Assembly (NCBI RefSeq): GCF_030581005.1
Contig: NZ_JAUQSX010000005.1
Coordinates: forward strand, 248,001-312,000
Origin: Hymenobacter mellowenesis
GTDB lineage: Bacteria > Bacteroidota > Bacteroidia > Cytophagales > Hymenobacteraceae
Reading direction: 5' to 3'
Length of the DNA stretch: 64,000 bases
The notes under the pieces are model-generated. The model was not told where the DNA came from and made no database searches. It was given only the letters and a program-made list of their open reading frames with translations. Of the stretch, positions 26,226-33,704 are shown piece by piece (the stretch's first letter is position 1; every line of letters starts with the position of its first letter). A program made the translations under genes and the position numbers.

Positions 26226-26945
26226 ATGCCCAAAGTAGACATCTGCTTCTCCCCGGAGCTATTGCCGCTGTATGACCTGCGCGGCAAAATTGCCGTCATC
26301 GTAGATATTCTGCGGGCGTCGAGCACCATTGTCACGGCCATGGGCGAGGGCGTGACGCACGTTTTCCCGGTGGCTTCCCTGGACGAGTGTACCGCCTACG
26401 GCCAGCAGCACGGCTGCCTCACCGCCGCCGAGCGCGACGGCGTGCCCGCGCCCGGCTTCGACTTGGGCAACTCGCCCTTCGGCTTTCTGGATGCGGCGCG
26501 GCCGGTGCGCGGTCGGGCTCTCACCATCAGCACGACCAACGGCACGGCGGCCCTGCGCCGCTCCCTGGCGGCGGAGGCCGTGGTGGTGGGCGCTTTCCTC
26601 AATCTGGAAGCGGTGGCGGCATTTGCCCGCGCGCAGCAGCGCGACGTGCTGGTGGTGTGCGCCGGCTGGAAAGGTCAGTTCTGCCTCGAAGACACTGTTT
26701 TCGGCGGTGCATTGGCCGAACGACTGGCGCCGGAGTTCGATGTGCGCAGTTCCGATGCTACGCTGGCGGCGCTGCATCTGTGGCAGCAGGGGAAATCGGA
26801 TTTATCGGCGTATCTGCTGCAATCGGCGCACGTGCGCCGGCTCAACTCGCTGGAAGCCAGTAAGGATTTCGAATTCTGTTTGCGAATGGATGCTTACGCC
26901 GAGGTGTTGCCCATGTGGCGCGAGGACCGGCTGGTTTTAGGGTAA
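26226..26945 (+). CDS. comB: 2-phosphosulfolactate phosphatase family protein (ComB)
   Basis: A 239-residue ComB-type phosphatase. The family removes phosphate from 2-phosphosulfolactate, giving sulfolactate, an acid-type phosphatase reaction first known from coenzyme M synthesis. Marks are the N-terminal AVIVDILRASSTIVTA, the Gly- and Ser/Thr-rich ISTTNGTAAL and VVCAGWKGQFCLEDTVFGG. Bacteroidota do not make coenzyme M by the archaeal route, so the product may feed sulfolactate or sulfonolipid metabolism, or the protein may act on another phosphate ester (inference). It starts 5 bases after a palindrome. No other sulfonate gene is near it. Confidence 0.85.
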   Translation: MPKVDICFSPELLPLYDLRGKIAVIVDILRASSTIVTAMGEGVTHVFPVASLDECTAYGQQHGCLTAAERDGVPAPGFDLGNSPFGFLDAARPVRGRALTISTTNGTAALRRSLAAEAVVVGAFLNLEAVAAFARAQQRDVLVVCAGWKGQFCLEDTVFGGALAERLAPEFDVRSSDATLAALHLWQQGKSDLSAYLLQSAHVRRLNSLEASKDFEFCLRMDAYAEVLPMWREDRLVLG

Positions 26946-26955
26946 CAATTAGAAG

Positions 26956-26991
26956 GAACGTCATGCTTCGGCTCCGCTCAGCATGACGTTC
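26956..26991. repeat. Short family A palindrome (copy 4)
   Basis: GAACGTCATGC at 26956-26966 and its complement at 26981-26991 flank only 14 bases, so this is the two ends of a family A element without its middle. It lies between convergent genes, where it could also act as a bidirectional terminator. Confidence 0.85.
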
Positions 26992-27009
26992 TTTTCTTGC
27001 CTCAACCAA

Positions 27010-27336
27010 CTACTTCAGCTTCTCGTTATTCTTGTGGCGCTGGCTGTCGCGCTGAGTTTTCTTGGCCAGGTTGCGGGCCACGGCCTCGGTGAGGTTGATG
27101 CCGGTTTGGTTGGCGAGGCAGATGACGACGAACAGCACATCGGCCAACTCGTCCCCCAGGTCCTTGCCTTTGTCAGATTCCTTGAAAGACTGCTCGCCGT
27201 ACTGCCGGGAAATGAGGCGCGCTACTTCGCCCACCTCTTCGGTGAGGATGGCCATATTGGTGAGCTCGCTGAAATAGCGCACGCCGTTGGTTTTAATCCA
27301 GTTGTCAACGGTTTGCTGGGCTTCTTCGATGGTCAT
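27010..27336 (-). CDS. MazG-like nucleotide pyrophosphohydrolase
   Basis: A 108-residue single-domain MazG-like protein. The metal-binding helices carry TEEVGEVARLISRQYG (EExxE) and DLGDELADVLFVV (ExxxD), the all-alpha NTP pyrophosphohydrolase pattern. Such enzymes hydrolyse non-canonical or excess nucleoside triphosphates to monophosphates. The C-terminus is a short basic tail. It lies 24 bases downstream of dtd on the same strand and is probably co-transcribed with it. Confidence 0.88.
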   Translation of the reverse strand: MTIEEAQQTVDNWIKTNGVRYFSELTNMAILTEEVGEVARLISRQYGEQSFKESDKGKDLGDELADVLFVVICLANQTGINLTEAVARNLAKKTQRDSQRHKNNEKLK

Positions 27337-27360
27337 AAAAAGGGGCGTGAAGGGCGAATA

Positions 27361-27807
27361 TTAAGCCGGCGAATCGAGCACGATGGTGACCGGGCCGTCA
27401 TTGACCAGGCTCACCTGCATGTCGGCTCCGAAGACGCCGGTGGGCACGGGCTGGCCCAACTCGGCCGCCACCATCGCCACAAATTGCTCATAGAGCGGCT
27501 CGGCTACGGGCGGCGGAGCGGCCCCAATGTAGCTGGGGCGGTTGCCCTTGCGCGCGTCAGCCAGCAGCGTGAACTGGCTCACCACCAGCACCTGGCCGCC
27601 CACGTCCTGTACGCTACGGTTCATCTGGCCGTTTTCATCGCCGAAAATGCGCAGCTGCACTAGCTTGCGGCACATCCAGGCCAGGGCCGTGGTGGTATCG
27701 GTAGGGGCGAAGCCGGCGAGCACCAGCAGGCCAGGGCCAATCTGGCCGGTGACCTGGTCATCGACGGTGACCTGGGCGCTGCGGACGCGCTGAATGACGA
27801 GACGCAT
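27361..27807 (-). CDS. dtd: D-aminoacyl-tRNA deacylase
   Basis: A 148-residue DTD. It hydrolyses D-amino acids (and glycine on the wrong tRNA) from tRNA and so protects translation. Signature motifs are VVSQFTLLADARKGNRPSY near the middle and VNDGPVTIVLDSP near the end, the SQxTL and GPxT elements of the active site. The start at 27807 (MRLVIQRVRSAQVTV) is the normal DTD N-terminus. The long in-frame extension upstream overlaps the next gene in another frame and is rejected. It precedes the MazG-like gene, giving a small cell-sanitation pair. Confidence 0.95.
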   Translation of the reverse strand: MRLVIQRVRSAQVTVDDQVTGQIGPGLLVLAGFAPTDTTTALAWMCRKLVQLRIFGDENGQMNRSVQDVGGQVLVVSQFTLLADARKGNRPSYIGAAPPPVAEPLYEQFVAMVAAELGQPVPTGVFGADMQVSLVNDGPVTIVLDSPA

Positions 27808-27890
27808 GAAGAATAAGCGGGAGGGGAAGGCCGGAATTGCCCGCGAAGCTACGGCGCCCAACGCACGGTTCGGGCATTTCGGGGGCAGGG

Positions 27891-28568
27891 CTACGCGGCC
27901 CGGTAGCCCACGCCGTTCACGGTTTCGAGAAAGTCGGTGGGTGCGAAGGGCGCCAGCGCCCGGCGCACGTTCATGATGTGCACGTCGATAAAGTTCGACG
28001 ACTCCAGCGAGGCGGTGCGGCGGCGGCCGATGTGTGCCCCCAACTGCTCGCGGGTGAGCACCTTGCCGCGGTGCAGCAGCAAATGGTGCAGCACATCGAA
28101 CTGCTTGCGGCTGAGGTGCACATTGTGGGGACCGTGGCAGAGCTTGCGGGCGGCCAAATCGAGCACAAAGCCCGGCCCAAAGTGAATGGCGGGCCGTTTC
28201 AGCCCCACCCGCTGCCGGATGATGACGCGCATGCGGCGCTCCAGCTCGGCCAGCGACACGGGCCTGGCCAGGCACTCATCGGCGCCCAGGGCGAAACCAC
28301 GCAGGCGGTGTTCTACATCGGGCGTGGCCGTGAACACGATGCACGAGGTGGGGTGCAGCTCGTGGCGCGTGGCCAGCCGGATGAGCTCCAGGCCATCGCC
28401 ATCGGGCAGGGCCTGGGCCAACAGCACAAAATCGTAGGCACGGCCGGCCAGGTAGGCGGCCGCTTCGGCAAAGGTGGCGGCCACATCCACCCCGTACTGG
28501 GCGTGCTCCAGAAATCGGTGCAGGAGCTGCCGGGGTTTGGCTTCGTTTTCAACTAAAAGAACTTCCAT
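27891..28568 (-). CDS. OmpR-family response regulator with degenerate receiver domain
   Basis: A 225-residue regulator with a receiver (1-120) and a winged-helix DNA-binding domain (~130-225, with LSRKQFDVLHHLLLHRGKVL and FIDVHIMNVRRAL). The receiver lacks the phospho-accepting Asp: alignment with the CusR-like protein at 31309-31983 puts Ala51 (VLLAQALP) where that protein has Asp51 (IILDVLLP). The acidic pocket is VENE instead of VEDD, and the conserved Lys of KPF is Arg (LARPVS). It should not be switched by normal phosphorylation. It may be constitutively active, bind a ligand or partner, or pair with the intact regulator. It ends the cluster of regulator, kinase and RND adaptor and starts 27 bases after the adaptor stop, so it is probably co-transcribed. 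Confidence 0.88.
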   Translation of the reverse strand: MEVLLVENEAKPRQLLHRFLEHAQYGVDVAATFAEAAAYLAGRAYDFVLLAQALPDGDGLELIRLATRHELHPTSCIVFTATPDVEHRLRGFALGADECLARPVSLAELERRMRVIIRQRVGLKRPAIHFGPGFVLDLAARKLCHGPHNVHLSRKQFDVLHHLLLHRGKVLTREQLGAHIGRRRTASLESSNFIDVHIMNVRRALAPFAPTDFLETVNGVGYRAA

Positions 28569-28594
28569 GGCAGATTGATTTAGTGAACAATAGC

Positions 28595-29530
28595 TTACAG
28601 CAGAGCCGCGGCTGCTACCGGCGCCTCGGCCAGCACCCGCATCCGGGCGTGCATGCCGGGCTTGAGCCGGTGGCCGGGGTTCGGCAGCACGCAGCGCACT
28701 TTCATCACCTTGCTCTCGTGGTCGAGCACATGGTACACCCGGTCGATGCGGCCGCTCACTGGGGCGTCGGGGTAGGTCAGCGTGGTGATTTCCACGGCCT
28801 GGCCTTCGTGCACTTGGCTCAGGTCCGACTCAAACACGTTGGCCAGCACCCACACCTGGTCCAGGTTGGCCACCGTGAAGGCCGCTTGCAAATCGGAGGT
28901 GTTGAAGCGCATGCCCGGGCTCAGCTTTTTTTCGATGACGTAGCCGGCCAACGGCGCTTTCAGGCTGTAAGTGGCGCCGGGCGTCACGCCGTAGGTGCCC
29001 AGCTGGCGGTGGCTGGTGGCGGCAGTGCCCGCGGCACGCTGCACTTCCTTGCGGGCTTTGTACACGTCCTGCGCGGCACTGAGGCCGGCCTGGTGTAGCT
29101 CCTCGGCCACGGCTAGGTTTTTGGTGGCCACGGCCAGGTCGGCGGTGGCGGCGGTGTGCTGGTTCTGGAAATCGGCGATTTCGCTGCTTTTGAGCACGGC
29201 CAGTACTTGGCCGGAGCGCACTTCGTCGCCCAGGTCCACGCCCACGCGCAGCACCTCGCCGCCCACCCGCGGAAACACGCGGGCCGTGTGGTCGGCATCG
29301 GCGGCTATTTCGCCGCTCAGCACCAGTTCGGGCCCGGCCGTCAAATCGGTGGGCGGCGTGGACTCCTGGTATTGCGATACCGGCCGGGCCGGCGCGAGTT
29401 CTTCGGCGGCTTCGGACTGCGGCGCCGAGCACGCGCCAAGGGCTAATACCCCCAAAAACAGCCCGCGCCGGCCCACGCGGCGCAGGCTCGGCTTCCGGTT
29501 TGAAACCGGCAGTAGATTAGGCTTTCTCAT
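28595..29530 (-). CDS. RND/HlyD-family efflux adaptor lipoprotein
   Basis: A 311-residue periplasmic adaptor of the CusB/MFP family. The signal ends LALGAC with the lipid Cys at residue 34. A barrel-sandwich half-motif follows (HTARVFPRVGGEVLRVGVDLGDEVRSGQVL), then a short helical hairpin (~115-165), the second half-motif (YSLKAPLAGYVIEKKLSPGMRF) and a beta-barrel region. Such adaptors link an inner-membrane RND pump to an outer-membrane channel, often for metals. Here no pump or channel gene is adjacent. It sits between a CusRS-like two-component system upstream and a degenerate regulator downstream. The length is at the short end for the family. Confidence 0.85.
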   Translation of the reverse strand: MRKPNLLPVSNRKPSLRRVGRRGLFLGVLALGACSAPQSEAAEELAPARPVSQYQESTPPTDLTAGPELVLSGEIAADADHTARVFPRVGGEVLRVGVDLGDEVRSGQVLAVLKSSEIADFQNQHTAATADLAVATKNLAVAEELHQAGLSAAQDVYKARKEVQRAAGTAATSHRQLGTYGVTPGATYSLKAPLAGYVIEKKLSPGMRFNTSDLQAAFTVANLDQVWVLANVFESDLSQVHEGQAVEITTLTYPDAPVSGRIDRVYHVLDHESKVMKVRCVLPNPGHRLKPGMHARMRVLAEAPVAAAALL

Positions 29531-29700
29531 GGTCTTGTGGCGTTGATGACAGCCGCAAGACTACTGGCGAGGTATTAGAATCTGATTAGAAAACCTTAAA
29601 AACTTCGGAAACGAGGTTTGGTCCAGACTGGCCTGCGCCCGGACGCTTGCGCCGCTGTAACTCTAAAATTTCCTGAACTGGAGTCGGAATCAGTTGAACG

Positions 29701-29770
29701 TGTACTCCGAAGTACTGCTTCGGTTCGTTGAACGATTCAGGCGCGAGCCGAAGCAGCGCTTCGGGTTATA
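29701..29770. repeat. Intergenic palindrome, family C (copy 1)
   Basis: The arms 29701-29727 and 29744-29770 (TGTACTCCGAAGTACTGCTT and onward) pair with a few mismatches. The centre contains TTGAACGATTC. It is related to the element at 33581-33649 and lies just past the stop of the histidine kinase gene. Confidence 0.82.
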
Positions 29771-29771
29771 G

Positions 29772-31139
29772 CTACGCTGTGGGCAGCTGCACCAGCGCCG
29801 TGGTGCCGCGCCCCAGCTGCGAACTTAGGTGCAGCTGCCCGCCATGCTGCTCAATGATTTTGCGGGCCAGCGCCAAGCCTACGCCGTGCCCGGCCACGGG
29901 GCGCGCATTGGCCGCCCGGAAAAACGGCTCGAACACCTGCGGCAGGTCGGCTTCGGCAATGCCAATGCCTTCGTCGCGGATGCGCAGCTGCACTTCGCCC
30001 GGCGCGTAGGCCAGCGCCACCTGCACCGGCTGGGGCGCCGAGTACTTCAGCGCATTTTCCAGCAGATTGGTGAGCGCGCGGATGAGTAGCGTGCGGTTGC
30101 CAGTCAGCTCCAGCTGTTCGGGCTCGGCGGGCAGGCGGCCGGTGTGCACCTGTAGGCGCGGGCGCTGGGCGGGCTCCACGGCCGCGCAGGCCTCGGCCAG
30201 CAGCTCGTCGACGCGGATGCAGGCGTCGTGCTCGGGCAGGTACACATCGGCCTGGGCCAGCTCCAGCAGGTGGTTGAGCAGCGTATTGAGTTGGGTGAGG
30301 TCGGCCAGCATGTCGTGCAGGGCGGCGCGGTAGGCGGCCGGCTCCCGCTCGCGCGTCAGGGCCAGCTGGGCCTCGCCAATGCTGGCGGCCAGCGGCGTGC
30401 GCAACTCGTGCGAGGCGTAGCGCACGAAGGCGCGCTGGGCCTCAAAGCTGCCTTCGAGGCGGTCGAGGAGGCGGTTGAACGTGTGCGCCAGGCGCGACAG
30501 CTCGTCTTTGCCTTGGTTCGACAGTCCTTCGGCCACGCGCAAGTGCAGGTCGTGGGCGGTAATGCGCTCCATCTGGTCGTTGATGGCCGCGATGGGCGCC
30601 AGCGCCCGCCCTGCAAACACGCGCCCCACGCCGTAAATCAGCAGCAAGCTCAGCACAAACAGCGAGGCCAGAATGGTGGCCAGGTAGCGCAGGCGGGCTT
30701 GGCCGTACAGGTTTTCGGCCCCGGCCACCACCACGAAGGAGCCCTGGTTGTCGCGGTAGAAAATGCCCACCGCCTGCCGCGAGCCGTCGGTAAAATACTC
30801 TTCGTGGCCTTCCACAATGCGGGCCAACACCGCGGGCGGCACTTCCAGGCGGGCATCTTCGCGCACGAAGCGCACCTCGCCCTTGGTGTCGTAAATCTGG
30901 ATGATTTCTTCGGTGAGGGTGCGTTGGTAGCGCTTCTGGAATTCCTGAAAGATGGAGCTGCGCAATTCATCTTTTTCCAGGAAAATGTAGGCCGCCACCT
31001 CGGCCCGGTCGCGCAGGCGCTGTCGGAACTCGCGCTGGCTGTAATCATGCTGGAGCAGAAATGCCGTGGTGAGGACCACCAGCAGAATAAACGCCACCAG
31101 CCCCACAAACAACCAGATGAGGCGATTACGAATGGTCAT
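29772..31139 (-). CDS. Sensor histidine kinase, CusS-like
   Basis: A 455-residue membrane kinase. TM1 (~9-30), a periplasmic sensor of about 120 residues, TM2 (~155-175), HAMP (~178-230), HisKA with His244 in VRYASHELRTPLA, and HATPase_c with NLLENALKYS, DEGIGIAEADLPQVFEPFFR and GHGVGLALARKI. The layout is that of metal-responsive CusS and similar kinases. The regulator gene (31309-31983) lies upstream on the same strand, with a family A palindrome between them, and an RND adaptor lies downstream. Copper or silver sensing is a guess from family and neighbours, as no His/Met-rich sensor motif is evident. Confidence 0.92.
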   Translation of the reverse strand: MTIRNRLIWLFVGLVAFILLVVLTTAFLLQHDYSQREFRQRLRDRAEVAAYIFLEKDELRSSIFQEFQKRYQRTLTEEIIQIYDTKGEVRFVREDARLEVPPAVLARIVEGHEEYFTDGSRQAVGIFYRDNQGSFVVVAGAENLYGQARLRYLATILASLFVLSLLLIYGVGRVFAGRALAPIAAINDQMERITAHDLHLRVAEGLSNQGKDELSRLAHTFNRLLDRLEGSFEAQRAFVRYASHELRTPLAASIGEAQLALTREREPAAYRAALHDMLADLTQLNTLLNHLLELAQADVYLPEHDACIRVDELLAEACAAVEPAQRPRLQVHTGRLPAEPEQLELTGNRTLLIRALTNLLENALKYSAPQPVQVALAYAPGEVQLRIRDEGIGIAEADLPQVFEPFFRAANARPVAGHGVGLALARKIIEQHGGQLHLSSQLGRGTTALVQLPTA

Positions 31140-31170
31140 GGGCGGGAGGGAGGAGAAAGAAAAGCAACAA

Positions 31171-31272
31171 GAACGTCATGCTGAGCGCAGTCGAAGCATC
31201 ACTACCGCTTCGTTGCTTCGATTGAATTAGTATCGCGGTAGAGATGCTTCGACTGTGCTCAGCATGACGTTC
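31171..31272. repeat. Intergenic palindrome, family A (copy 5)
   Basis: The ends are GAACGTCATGCTGAGCGCAG and its near-complement, with arms of about 38 bp and a few mismatches. It lies between the response regulator and the kinase, inside what otherwise looks like one operon. Confidence 0.93.
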
Positions 31273-31308
31273 TATTTTGCGAGGCGTTTTGGTTTAGTTC
31301 TGAATGGA

Positions 31309-31983
31309 CTATTCCTGCCGCAGCACGTAGCCCGCTCCGGTCACCGTATGAATGAGCTTGGTGGCAAAACCCTGGTCCACTTTCTTGCGCAAGTAGCTCA
31401 CGTACACATCAATCACGTTGCTGCCCGCGTCGAAGGCTTCGTCCCAGCCGTGCTCGGCAATCTGGCTGCGGCTGAGCACCCGGCCGGGGTGGCGCATTAA
31501 TAATTCCAGCAGATTGAACTCGCGGGTGGTGAGGCGCAGTGGCTGCCCGGCCCGCGTCACGGTGCGGCTGGGGATGTCGAGCACCACGTCGGCGAAGGTG
31601 AGGCGGGAGCCCTTGGGGTGGGGGTTGCCGCGCCGGGTGAGGGCGCGCACCCGGGCTACGAGCTCGGCAAAATCGAAGGGCTTCACCAGATAGTCGTCGG
31701 CCCCGCCGCCGAAGCCGTTGAGCTTATCGGTGGTGGTGCCCAGGGCGGTGAGCATGAGCACAGGCACTTCGGCGTTGTGCTGCCGGATGGCGGCCAGCAC
31801 CTCCAGCCCGCTGCGCCGCGGCAGCAGCACGTCCAGAATAATGAGGTCGAAGGGCTGAGTGAGGGCCATTTCTTGGCCGGTTTGCCCATCAGGAGCCACC
31901 TGCACAGTCAGCTGTTCTTCTTCGAGCCCCCGCCGAATGAGGGCCAGCAGGCGCGGGTCGTCTTCTACCAGCAGAATGTTCAT
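31309..31983 (-). CDS. OmpR-family response regulator, CusR-like
   Basis: A 224-residue regulator with a complete receiver and winged-helix DNA-binding domain. The acidic pocket is VEDDP, phospho-accepting Asp51 is in LIILDVLLP, Thr is in MLTALG and Lys is in LVKPFDF. The C-terminal domain has TTREFNLLELLMRHPGRVLS and VDVYVSYLRKKVD. It is the first gene of the minus-strand cluster and the expected partner of the kinase at 29772-31139. It probably controls the RND adaptor gene and perhaps an efflux pump elsewhere. Confidence 0.94.
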   Translation of the reverse strand: MNILLVEDDPRLLALIRRGLEEEQLTVQVAPDGQTGQEMALTQPFDLIILDVLLPRRSGLEVLAAIRQHNAEVPVLMLTALGTTTDKLNGFGGGADDYLVKPFDFAELVARVRALTRRGNPHPKGSRLTFADVVLDIPSRTVTRAGQPLRLTTREFNLLELLMRHPGRVLSRSQIAEHGWDEAFDAGSNVIDVYVSYLRKKVDQGFATKLIHTVTGAGYVLRQE

Positions 31984-32054
31984 AGCAAAGCGGGGCCGGG
32001 GAGGAATGTTCAGCGGGGGCTGCCGACCTTCGCGTCAGCCCGCGCCCTGCCTGA

Positions 32055-33572
32055 ATGATGTCTCCCCGCCCCGCCACAAATAACGCGACCCCGCCGCCAA
32101 GCCACCGCTGGTGGCTGCTGGCAGCCCTGCTCGCGGTGGCCGTGCTGCGCCTCTGGCGCCTGCCCGAAGCCGGCGCGCCCGACTACGACTCGGTGCGCAA
32201 CTGGCAGGCCGTGCAGGCCCTCACGCACGGCGACTTTTCGCGGCTGTTCATGCCCGGCTGCCCGGCTTTTCTGCTTTCCTACGCAGCGGTGGCGCTTTTC
32301 ACCCGCAGCTTTCTGGTTTTCCAAACTATCAACGCCCTGCTGGGCGTGGCGGCGCTGGGTTTCTTTGCCGCCTGGGTGAGCCGGCAGGCCCGGCTTACGG
32401 GCCCCGAAACGGCGGGCCTCACATTGCTGGCCGGCACCGGCCTGCTGCTCACCTTTGCGGGCCGCGATTTTACGCCTAACTCCATCAGTCTGCTGCTGTG
32501 CGCAGGCCTGCTGCGCAGTCATTTTGTTAGGCTGGAACGGCCCAGTCCGGCGGCGCTGGTGCGCGTGGCCGCGTGGCAGGCGCTAGGGCTTAGCTTCAGC
32601 TACAAATTCCTGTTCACGCTGCCCATTTTGCTGGTGCTGGAGCTGCTGCAGGCCGATGGGCTGTGGCGGCGGGTGTGGGTGCGCGTGCTGGCCGTACTGG
32701 CCGCGCCTTATCTGCTGTTCGGAGCGCTGGGCGTGGCGGTGGGGCTGCCGTGGTACCGCTGGCTGGCGTTCTACGTGCGCACGGTGGTGCCAGCGGCGGC
32801 CAACGTAGCCGGTCGTCAGGGCACGATTAAGCCTGATTTTCTTTATTACCTGCGCTATCTGGCCGAATTTGAGTCGCCCTTGCTGCTAGCGGGCCTTGCC
32901 CTGGCGGCGTGGCTGGCGTGGCGCGGGTGGCGCAATGGCTGGCGCCCGGCGGCCGGGCCGTGGCCGCTACTGCCGTATCTGCTGTTCTGGACGGTGTGCT
33001 TGTTGGCAGGCATGTCGCTGCTGCTGAAGGCGCCGCGGGGGCTGCTGTTTGCCTACCTGCCGCTGGCGGCGCTGGCCGTGCTGGCGGGGCGGCGGGTGCT
33101 GCCGGGGTGGGCACTGCCTGGCCTGCTGGGCGTGGCGGTGGCGCTGAATGTGTGGCATATTCAGCGCATAATCTATAACTCGCTGCCCACGCCTTATGCG
33201 CAGGTGGCGGCGTGGCTGCGGCAGCACGGTGCCCACCGCGTGGCCAGTACCGTAGGGCTGGGACTGGCGCCTTTTCTGCGCAAAAACGAAACGCTCACCG
33301 TCATCAACGACGAGAAGGCGCTGGCTCACTTGCGCGCGCAAGGCTACGACTATGTGCTGCTCGACGGCTACTGGCGCGTAGCTGGCGTGGCGCATTTCGA
33401 TTCCCTGCGCCGGCAGGCACCCGTGGCGGCCTGGCCGGCTCCGCAGTTGCAGCAGCCGCTGCTGTTTCTGGAGCATTCCGAATATACCGGCCTGGGCTAT
33501 GCCGAAACGTTGGCCGCCGGTACCGCCGCGGCCGCCGACTCGCTGCCCCTGCGGCTCTACCGGCTGCGCTGA
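32055..33572 (+). CDS. GT39-like polytopic membrane glycosyltransferase
   Basis: A 505-residue protein with about eleven predicted membrane segments and the layout of GT-C (PMT/ArnT-like) transferases. After TM1 comes a large first outer loop with APDYDSVRNW. An acidic pair in this place is the usual catalytic or metal site of such lipid-linked sugar transferases. The next part (SRLFMPGCPAFLLSYAAVALF) is typical of the Bacteroidota members. The C-terminal ~150 residues form an extracytoplasmic domain. The start may be the first or second Met. It is divergent from the regulator gene, with only 71 bases between, and followed by a family C palindrome. The acceptor and the sugar are unknown. Confidence 0.78.
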   Translation: MMSPRPATNNATPPPSHRWWLLAALLAVAVLRLWRLPEAGAPDYDSVRNWQAVQALTHGDFSRLFMPGCPAFLLSYAAVALFTRSFLVFQTINALLGVAALGFFAAWVSRQARLTGPETAGLTLLAGTGLLLTFAGRDFTPNSISLLLCAGLLRSHFVRLERPSPAALVRVAAWQALGLSFSYKFLFTLPILLVLELLQADGLWRRVWVRVLAVLAAPYLLFGALGVAVGLPWYRWLAFYVRTVVPAAANVAGRQGTIKPDFLYYLRYLAEFESPLLLAGLALAAWLAWRGWRNGWRPAAGPWPLLPYLLFWTVCLLAGMSLLLKAPRGLLFAYLPLAALAVLAGRRVLPGWALPGLLGVAVALNVWHIQRIIYNSLPTPYAQVAAWLRQHGAHRVASTVGLGLAPFLRKNETLTVINDEKALAHLRAQGYDYVLLDGYWRVAGVAHFDSLRRQAPVAAWPAPQLQQPLLFLEHSEYTGLGYAETLAAGTAAAADSLPLRLYRLR

Positions 33573-33580
33573 TAAAACGA

Positions 33581-33649
33581 GTACCCCGAAGCTGGGCTTC
33601 GGCTCGCGTTGAATCGTTCAACGGGCCAAAGCCCAGCTTCGGGGTATAC
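33581..33649. repeat. Intergenic palindrome, family C (copy 2)
   Basis: The arms begin GTACCCCGAAGCTGGGCTTC at 33581 and pair with 33622-33649. The centre GTTGAATCGTTCAAC is itself a palindrome and is shared with copy 1. It lies between the tails of convergent genes. Confidence 0.88.
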
Positions 33650-33704
33650 ATTCTGGATATGCGAATAGCTTCTCACGAAGCAGCCGGCCCCACCGTGTCC
33701 CGGT

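Noticed and set aside
27808-28275. N-terminal extension of dtd by about 150 residues
   Set aside because: The extension is Arg/Ala/Pro-rich shadow sequence of the response regulator gene on the same strand in another frame. The DTD N-terminus begins at 27807.
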